18,982 bases of DNA, taken from assembly GCA_023390955.1 (NCBI GenBank), contig JAEWBW010000131.1, positions 1 to 18,982 of the forward strand, written 5' to 3'. Made by a program: the position numbers and the translations under genes. Origin of the DNA: Pseudomonadota bacterium. GTDB lineage: Bacteria > Pseudomonadota > Alphaproteobacteria > Rhizobiales > Xanthobacteraceae. This document shows, in pieces, positions 13,978-18,982 of the stretch (its first letter is position 1; every line of letters begins with the position of its first letter). A model generated the notes under the pieces. That model had not been told where the DNA came from and did not search any database. It saw only the letters and a program-made list of their open reading frames with translations.

Positions 13978-15573
13978 GTGGCGAAAAAGACGGCGACGAA
14001 GAAGAAAAATGCTTCCAAAAAGAGCGTAGCGGCGAAGAGGGCGCCGACAAAGCCGACAAAGAAGGCTTCGGCAAAGAAGGCTCCGGCCAAGAAGGCGTCG
14101 GCTCGCAAGAGCGCTGCTGCGAAGCCGGCCAGGAAGGCCACGGCCCGCCGGCCCAAGGGCGCGATCTGGCAATGGTCGGCGACTGATACGGCAGCGGCGA
14201 TCCGCGCCGGCGCCGTCACGGCGGTCGAGACGGTGGAAGCGCATCTGGAGCGGATGCGGGCGGTCAACCCGAAACTCAACGCCGTCGTGGTCGATCTCTC
14301 GGAGGAGGCGCTGAAGGCCGCGCACGCCGCCGACAAGCAGCGCGCCAAGGGCGGCGAGCTCGGGCTGCTGCACGGCGTGCCAATCACGATCAAGGAAAAC
14401 GTCGACTATGAGGGCCGGCCCAATTTCAACGGCGTGCCGGCCAATGCGCATCTTGTTGCCCCCTCGGATTCGCCGGTGGTGCGCAACCTGAAAAAGGCCG
14501 GCGCCATCGTCATCGGTCTTACCAACACGCCGGAATTCTCGTTCCGCGGCTTCACCGACAATCCGTTGCACGGGCTGACGCTCAATCCCTGGGATCCGAA
14601 CATCACCTGTGGTGGCTCCTCCGGCGGCGCGGGCGCCGCGGTCGCCGCCGGCATCGGCACCATCGCCCATGGCAACGACATCGGCGGCTCGCTGCGCTGG
14701 CCGGCGCATTGCAACGGCGTCGCCACTATCAAGCCGACGCAGGGGCGCATCCCTGCCTTCAACCAGAGCGCCACCGCGGAACGCCCGATGCTGGCGCACT
14801 TGATGTCGGCGCAGGGGCCGCTCGCGCGCCATGTGGGCGACGTCCGCCTCGCGCTCGACGTCATGAGCCAGCGCGATCCGCGTGATCCCTGGTGGGTGCC
14901 GGCGCCGCTGGCAGGTCCCAAGCCGAAGGGGCCGATCAAGGTCGCGCTGGCTAAGATCCCCGATGACATGGACGTCGACCCGTCGGTCGCCGCGGCGCTG
15001 CGCCAGGCCGCCGATCACCTCGAGCGCGCCGGCTATCGCGTCAGCGAGGTCGCGGTGCCCGATCTCGACGGTGTCTGGCAGACCTGGTGCGACATCATCA
15101 CCAACGAGACGGTGGTGATGCAGGAGGCCGGCATGCTGAAGGTCACGTCGGAGGACTTCCACAAGGCATGGGGTGGCATGAAGGCCAAGGCCAATGTGCT
15201 CGACCTCAAGGCCTGGATGCAGGCGACCGCCGCGCGCAACGGTCACATCCGCGCCTGGCAGATGTTCTTCGAGGAGTATCCGGTGGTGCTGGCGCCGACC
15301 ACGGTGAAGCCGACGCCCGGCCCGCGCGAGGACACGGTCAGCGCCGAGCGTGTGCGCCAGATCTTCTGGAACGAGATCCGCTTCATCTCCGCCATCAACG
15401 TGCTGGGCCTGCCTGGCGCGGTGGTGCCGGTCGCCCTGCATGACGGCAAGCCGATCGGTGTCCAGCTCATCGCCGGCCGTTACCGCGAGGATCTCGCGCT
15501 CGATGCCGCGGCAGCGATCGAGAAGCGGGCCGGCGTGCTGACGCACCGTCTCTGGGAGACGATGGGCTCCTGA
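13978..15573 (+). CDS. Amidase-signature enzyme with histone-H1-like basic N-terminal tail
   Basis: This is a 531-aa amidase-signature hydrolase. The triad is Lys139 (GVPITIKEN), cis-Ser214 (CGGSSGGAGAAVAAG) and nucleophile Ser238 (DIGGSLRWPA), with the spacing expected from FAAH-type enzymes. It would hydrolyse a carboxylic amide in the cytoplasm; substrate unknown, and GatA-like function is unlikely without gatB/gatC. Residues 2-60 are a tail of Lys/Ala/Ser/Arg/Thr repeats (KKASAKKAPAKKASARKS style) with no acidic residue. The tail belongs to the protein: it is in frame from a GTG at 13978 with AGGAG 7 bases upstream. DNA in the tail is AAG-rich and more purine-biased than the rest. The next gene (GST-like) is 87 bp downstream on the same strand. 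Confidence 0.92.
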   Translation: MAKKTATKKKNASKKSVAAKRAPTKPTKKASAKKAPAKKASARKSAAAKPARKATARRPKGAIWQWSATDTAAAIRAGAVTAVETVEAHLERMRAVNPKLNAVVVDLSEEALKAAHAADKQRAKGGELGLLHGVPITIKENVDYEGRPNFNGVPANAHLVAPSDSPVVRNLKKAGAIVIGLTNTPEFSFRGFTDNPLHGLTLNPWDPNITCGGSSGGAGAAVAAGIGTIAHGNDIGGSLRWPAHCNGVATIKPTQGRIPAFNQSATAERPMLAHLMSAQGPLARHVGDVRLALDVMSQRDPRDPWWVPAPLAGPKPKGPIKVALAKIPDDMDVDPSVAAALRQAADHLERAGYRVSEVAVPDLDGVWQTWCDIITNETVVMQEAGMLKVTSEDFHKAWGGMKAKANVLDLKAWMQATAARNGHIRAWQMFFEEYPVVLAPTTVKPTPGPREDTVSAERVRQIFWNEIRFISAINVLGLPGAVVPVALHDGKPIGVQLIAGRYREDLALDAAAAIEKRAGVLTHRLWETMGS

Positions 15574-15588
15574 GCTGCGCTACGCTTG

Positions 15589-15636
15589 CCCTCTCCCCTT
15601 GCGGGAGGGGGCTCCACCTTCTCGCGCAAGCGAGAA
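15589..15636. repeat. Double-hairpin intergenic repeat / possible terminator
   Basis: The first hairpin, 15589-15611, pairs CCCTCTCCC with GGGAGGGGG (9 bp, one G-U) around a 5-base loop. The second is TTCTCGC-GCAA-GCGAGAA (15619-15636), a perfect 7-bp stem with a GCAA loop. The pair resembles the common CCCTCTCCCCTTGCGGGAG intergenic repeat of this group. It sits 15 bp after the amidase stop and 24 bp before the GST-like ATG, so it may end or attenuate transcription between them. Confidence 0.65.
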
Positions 15637-15660
15637 GAATAATATCAAGAGGAACGACAC

Positions 15661-16596
15661 ATGCCGGGCGATCTTCCCATCATTCTGCATCATTACGACG
15701 AATCGCCGTTCTCCGAAAAGATCCGCCTGATCTTCGGGCTGAAGAGCCTTGCATGGACCTCGGTGCGCATCACCAGGATCATGCCGCGGCCCGACCTGAT
15801 GCCGCTGACCGGGGGCTATCGCCGGACGCCGGTGATGCAGATCGGCGCCGACATTTTTTGCGACACGCAGATCATCATTCGCGAGCTGGAGCGGCGCTTC
15901 CCCACGCCAAGCCTATTCCCCGACGGCGGCGAAGGGCTCGCCTGGGCCAGCGCGATGTGGACCGACAAATCGTTTTTCCAGACCACCGTGAACCTCGTGT
16001 TCGGCTCGCTCGCCGACAAGGTGCCGCAGAGCTTCATCGAGGATCGCGAAAAGCTGCGCGGCGCAAAATTCGACGTCGCGGCGATGACCGCGGCTATCCC
16101 GCAAATGCGCGACCAGTTTCGCGCGCATGTGCAGTGGATCGAGAGCCAGCTGGCCGGCGGCGACCCGTTCCTGTCCGGCAGCGCGCCGGGCCTCGTGGAC
16201 ATCAACGCCTATATGAACGTCTGGTACATCCGCTCCAATCTTCCGGCTGTCGCCGACAAGCTGCTCGCCGAATTCCCCAAACTGCAGGCCTGGGAAGGCC
16301 GCATGCGCGGCATCGGTCATGGTACGCGCAGCGAGATGTCGACTGCCGAAGCGCTGGAGATCGGTCGCGTGAACACGCCGCAGACCGCGGAAGCGGGCGA
16401 TCCGCACGATCCGAACGGCCAGCAGATCGGCGACCTCGTCGATGTCAGGCCCGACGATTATGGCAGGGTCGCCGTGCGCGGCCGGATCGTTGCGCTATCG
16501 GCCCAGAGTATCGCCATCCGCCGTCACGACGAGATCGCCGGCGACGTCGTCGTTCATTTTCCGCGTGCAGGTTTTTGGATGACCCCGGCCTCCTAG
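15661..16596 (+). CDS. Glutathione S-transferase-like protein with C-terminal extension
   Basis: 311 aa. Residues ~5-80 are a thioredoxin-fold GST N-domain (LHHYDESPFSEKIRLIF with Ser15/Ser18 where a catalytic Ser or Cys may sit; GGYRRTPVMQIGADIFCDTQII, the conserved cis-Pro and glutathione-contact region, with DTQ in place of the usual ES/DS). Residues ~90-225 are the helical C-domain (FLSGSAPGLVDINAYMNVWYIRSNLP). Residues ~226-311 are an extra segment ending in a short beta-rich part (YGRVAVRGRIVALSAQSIAIRRHDE), beyond the ~200-220 residues of ordinary GSTs. Substrate unknown. The ATG follows AAGAGGAA. It is convergent with the Tat-protein gene, with only 4 bp between stop codons. Confidence 0.88.
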   Translation: MPGDLPIILHHYDESPFSEKIRLIFGLKSLAWTSVRITRIMPRPDLMPLTGGYRRTPVMQIGADIFCDTQIIIRELERRFPTPSLFPDGGEGLAWASAMWTDKSFFQTTVNLVFGSLADKVPQSFIEDREKLRGAKFDVAAMTAAIPQMRDQFRAHVQWIESQLAGGDPFLSGSAPGLVDINAYMNVWYIRSNLPAVADKLLAEFPKLQAWEGRMRGIGHGTRSEMSTAEALEIGRVNTPQTAEAGDPHDPNGQQIGDLVDVRPDDYGRVAVRGRIVALSAQSIAIRRHDEIAGDVVVHFPRAGFWMTPAS

Positions 16597-16600
16597 GGCT

Positions 16601-16849
16601 TCAGGCCCTTGCGGCGAGTACGGCGCGGGCAGCCGCGACATACTCCGGCCAATGCACGTCGGCGTATCGCTCGGTCTTCCACGCGCAGCCGGTGTCGGGT
16701 GCTTGTGCCGCCGCAATCAGCCGCGCATAGCGCTCTTCGGCCACTGTCATGCTGGCCACTTCGGGGCTGGCCCCGAAGGCCGCTGCGGCCTGCGGTGCTG
16801 CGATGACACCCGCCATTCCGGCGAGCAATTTGCGGCGTGATGGCTTCAT
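16601..16849 (-). CDS. Very small Tat-exported protein, function unknown
   Basis: An 82-aa protein starting MKPSRRKLLAGMAGVIAA: a twin-arginine motif (SRRKLL), a hydrophobic core and an AAAAFGA cleavage region near residue 26. The mature part is only about 55 residues, Ala-rich with one Cys (DTGCAWKTERYADVHWPEYVAAARAVLAARA). A longer reading up to 17263 overlaps the next gene's start and lacks a better ribosome site. The ATG has AAGGA about 8 bases before it. I do not recognise a family, but short Tat-leader proteins of this kind occur in Bradyrhizobium. Confidence 0.7.
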   Translation of the reverse strand: MKPSRRKLLAGMAGVIAAPQAAAAFGASPEVASMTVAEERYARLIAAAQAPDTGCAWKTERYADVHWPEYVAAARAVLAARA

Positions 16850-17079
16850 CTCGTTCGTCCTTGTTGCTCTCGCCTTCCGGGAAGCGAATGTGTCGTTGCG
16901 ATCACGGCAACCTAGTCGCGTCGCCGCGCGTCGTCCAGAACGCTTGACGTGGCAAACGATCGCGTTCCATCTAGGCGACGGTTCCAGCCTCATCAAGATG
17001 ACGATCGGATAGCGGCCTGTCGATCCCTGACACATTCTCACGCACAGTTTGTGGCGTCCGGTCTCGGCTTTTCGGCGCC

Positions 17080-17934
17080 ATGCTGTCATGCATCGCCGCG
17101 ATCGTCGCGCCGTGTGCGGCGTTGGGCGCCGACGCGGACGAAGAAGCCAAACCGACGTTGCCGAATATCTATCTCGACATGCGCACGATCTACGCGTCGA
17201 TCCCCGCGGGCACGCTCGGCCTCGGCTTCGGCAGCAGTTCGATCTCCGCTGCGATCGAGGCACTGGCCGGGGCGAGGGGGGCGACGCTGCCGAACGGTCT
17301 CCCAGCGGCGAAGTCGATCTCGGTCGATTTCCCGCTGACCGTCGACGTCAGCGACCGTGTCTCGCTCTATGGCGGCGTGTCGGGCAGTGCCATCGATTTC
17401 GGCGGCGGCTGGTCGTCCTTCGATATCACCAGCTGGAACATCGGCGTTCAGGCCGATCTCTATCAGCAGAACGGCGGACGCATCCCGACTGTCACCCTGC
17501 AATCCACCTTGACCCAATCGGTGCCGAACGAGCCCGGCATGACGACGTCGTTCAACAACATCGTGGAGTTCGACTACGCCCTCGACGAGGATGAGACGCG
17601 CGGCTGGCTCGCCGGTGTGCAGTACACCACCGTCGACATTGCCAGTCCGTTCTCCAGGATCAAGCCCAACAGGATCTTCTACGTCGGCGGCTACTATCAG
17701 TGGCCGAACAACTGGAAATTCACCGGCCGCCTCGGTGTACAATCCTTCGGCGGCGCGCAGTTGCTCGACCGGACGCCGATCGAGCCCTTCACGCAGCCGA
17801 TCCTGCGGCTCGACATCGACCGCATGGACGACAACGACAACCGCCTGTTCGGCGTCACGGCCCAGATCGCGTGGATGCCGAAGCCGGCCTATCAAGTCAC
17901 GCTGCGAACGCCGCTCTATGCGGTGCGTAACTGA
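17080..17934 (+). CDS. Exported beta-rich protein, possibly outer-membrane; function unknown
   Basis: 284 aa. The N-terminus is a hydrophobic signal-like segment ending CAALGADA (~residue 18). The rest is rich in Gly and aromatic residues with alternating patterns (VSLYGGVSGSAIDFGGGWSSFD, WNIGVQADLYQQ, RGWLAGVQYTTVDI, RIFYVGGYYQWPNNWKFTGRLGVQSF) and ends YQVTLRTPLYAVRN. This suggests a beta barrel, but the final residue is Asn rather than the aromatic residue usual in outer-membrane barrels. The start is uncertain: ATG 17080 has no ribosome site, and the frame is open back to 17002 with a basic stretch (VRSRLFGA) that would make a better signal-peptide n-region but no ATG/GTG/TTG. I recognise no family. 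Confidence 0.75.
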   Translation: MLSCIAAIVAPCAALGADADEEAKPTLPNIYLDMRTIYASIPAGTLGLGFGSSSISAAIEALAGARGATLPNGLPAAKSISVDFPLTVDVSDRVSLYGGVSGSAIDFGGGWSSFDITSWNIGVQADLYQQNGGRIPTVTLQSTLTQSVPNEPGMTTSFNNIVEFDYALDEDETRGWLAGVQYTTVDIASPFSRIKPNRIFYVGGYYQWPNNWKFTGRLGVQSFGGAQLLDRTPIEPFTQPILRLDIDRMDDNDNRLFGVTAQIAWMPKPAYQVTLRTPLYAVRN

Positions 17935-18148
17935 TCGCCGGTGTGGTGGATTTTGGGTAAAATATCGCCCACGCATTTTTACGGATAGCGGCGTTCCGCT
18001 CCGGAACTGGTCCATTGATCGAGCAGGGCTTTTCGTCCTCAACCGTCCGTCAACCAATCGTTAGCTTTCATCTCAAGACTTCAATCGCGTTACTGCGGCG
18101 CAAGGAACCTTGCGCGAGACTGGGGCGGTTTCGCTTGGGAGGTTGCGA

Positions 18149-18982
18149 ATGACCCGCTTGGTCTCGGAACGGACGTTCCTTGCTGGCAAGATCATCTTCA
18201 ATTTCGGCCAGTCGTCGATCGACTGCGTCGTGCGCCGTCTGTCCGAAGAGGGCGCGACGCTCGAAATGCAGAGCGGTCTCGGCGTGCCCGAGCACTTTCA
18301 GCTCCGCCTTGCGGGCCGTGACATCCTGACCTGCCGCGTGGTGTGGCGGTCGGACCGGCAGGCAGGCGTTTCCTTCGAGCAGCCCGATGCCGAGCCCAAG
18401 GCCGGGGAGGAATTGGCGCGGTCAACCGACTCGCTGATGCGCGTCCAGATGCTGGCGCTGCGCGCCGCACTCGATCATGTCCCGCTCGGCATCGTGTTGC
18501 TGGATGCGCAGCTCCGTGCCCAGCTCATCAACCGCGCGTTTCGCCGGATGTGGCTGTTGTCCGACCAGGTCGCCGACAGCCGCCCGTCCTTCGTCACGCT
18601 GATGCATCACGGCCGCGACACGCTGGCCTACGAAGTCAACAAGCCCGAGCTGGAGGCGTATGTCGCCGAGCGCGTGCGCCATGTGCAGGCGGGGGACTCA
18701 TCGCCGCTCGATCTGCGCCGCTCCGGCGGCGACGTCGTTCGCATGCAATGCACGCCGCTGCCCGACGGTGGCCGCATGCTGACCTATACGCCTGTCACCG
18801 ACATCGTGCGCTACTCCGACGAGCTGAAGCTGCTGCGCGATGCGCTCGAGAATGTCGAGGACGGCATCCTGCTGCTCGATCGCGATCTCAACTCCAGCTT
18901 CATGAACCGCCGGATGCGTAGGTTCTGGGAGGTGACTGAGCAGGAGGCCGCGACTCATCCCAGCTTTGGATCGCTCGTGAGC
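18149..18982 (+). CDS. PilZ-PAS-PAS signalling protein, N-terminal part
   Basis: The first 278 residues are visible, open to the right edge. Residues ~5-75 resemble the PilZ domains common in Bradyrhizobium (GKIIFNFGQSSIDCVVRRLSEEGATLEM ... CRVVWRSDRQAGVSFEQ), with the D/N-x-S-x-x-G-like LSEEGA. The RxxxR c-di-GMP motif is not clear, so binding is uncertain. Residues ~108-200 (LRAALDHVPLGIVLLDAQLRAQLINRAFRRMW) and ~243 onward (LRDALENVEDGILLLDRDLNSSFMNRRMRRFW) are two PAS domains. An output domain (GGDEF/EAL or histidine kinase) is expected beyond the edge. The ATG follows GGGAGG by 6 bases. The 214 bp before it hold no promoter I can support. Confidence 0.85.
   Translation, partial: MTRLVSERTFLAGKIIFNFGQSSIDCVVRRLSEEGATLEMQSGLGVPEHFQLRLAGRDILTCRVVWRSDRQAGVSFEQPDAEPKAGEELARSTDSLMRVQMLALRAALDHVPLGIVLLDAQLRAQLINRAFRRMWLLSDQVADSRPSFVTLMHHGRDTLAYEVNKPELEAYVAERVRHVQAGDSSPLDLRRSGGDVVRMQCTPLPDGGRMLTYTPVTDIVRYSDELKLLRDALENVEDGILLLDRDLNSSFMNRRMRRFWEVTEQEAATHPSFGSLVS

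Noticed and set aside
13981..14155. AAG-rich repetitive stretch considered as a tandem repeat or CRISPR-like array
   Set aside because: It is in-frame coding DNA for a Lys/Ala tail, without regular repeat-spacer units.
13323..14393. Longer N-terminal extension of the DUF1801 gene
   Set aside because: It would run through the amidase gene on the opposite strand; family similarity begins at MFKIDVD (13793).
13795..15546. 583-codon minus-strand frame opposite the amidase
   Set aside because: Same shadow effect; the amidase with its full triad is on the plus strand.
18104..18130. GGAAC followed by GGTT upstream of the PilZ-PAS gene as an EcfG promoter
   Set aside because: The spacer is 18 bases and the -10 has a mismatch, so it fits the consensus poorly.

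Overview
The window reads as chromosomal DNA of a Bradyrhizobium-like alphaproteobacterium (Hyphomicrobiales/Rhizobiales). The basis is its high GC content, very strong third-position GC (which creates many long antisense shadow frames), the types of dispersed palindromes, EcfG-type promoter motifs, and the gene content: form II CO-dehydrogenase genes, otsAB, helical-sensor chemoreceptors and a PilZ-PAS protein. The species assignment is an inference. I see no transposase, phage gene, CRISPR array or rRNA; the one RNA gene is tRNA-Ser(GGA).

Layout. (1) 1-1987, minus strand: coxS then coxL (coxL runs off the left edge), the S-L order of form II carbon-monoxide-dehydrogenase-like molybdenum hydroxylases. 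(2) 1988-2349: divergent control region with three inverted repeats. (3) 2350-6739, plus strand: two tandem chemoreceptor genes of nearly equal length. Their cytoplasmic halves are almost identical while their periplasmic sensors have diverged, and a 146-bp palindromic repeat lies between them. (4) 6790-11363: a DUF3175 protein on the minus strand, divergent from an MFS transporter - otsB - otsA cluster for trehalose synthesis. The divergent region carries back-to-back motifs of the EcfG general-stress sigma factor, and a weaker one precedes otsA. (5) 11444-13793: a small secreted protein, tRNA-Ser, and a DUF1801 gene followed by a monomeric sarcosine/N-methyltryptophan-oxidase-like flavoenzyme. 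(6) 13978-16596: an amidase with an unusual 60-residue histone-H1-like basic N-terminal tail, then a glutathione-S-transferase-like protein with a C-terminal extension. (7) 16601-18982: a tiny Tat-exported protein, a secreted beta-rich (possibly outer-membrane) protein, and the start of a PilZ-PAS-PAS signalling protein cut by the right edge.

How the parts fit. The most coherent unit is region 4: trehalose-6-phosphate is made by OtsA and dephosphorylated by OtsB, and the whole block looks wired to the general stress response together with the divergent DUF3175 gene. The tandem receptors look like a duplication whose signalling halves are kept alike while the sensors specialise. No clearly undescribed multi-gene system is evident. 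The observations most worth a second look are the divergent EcfG promoter pair, the mosaic receptor pair, and the H1-like tail on the amidase.
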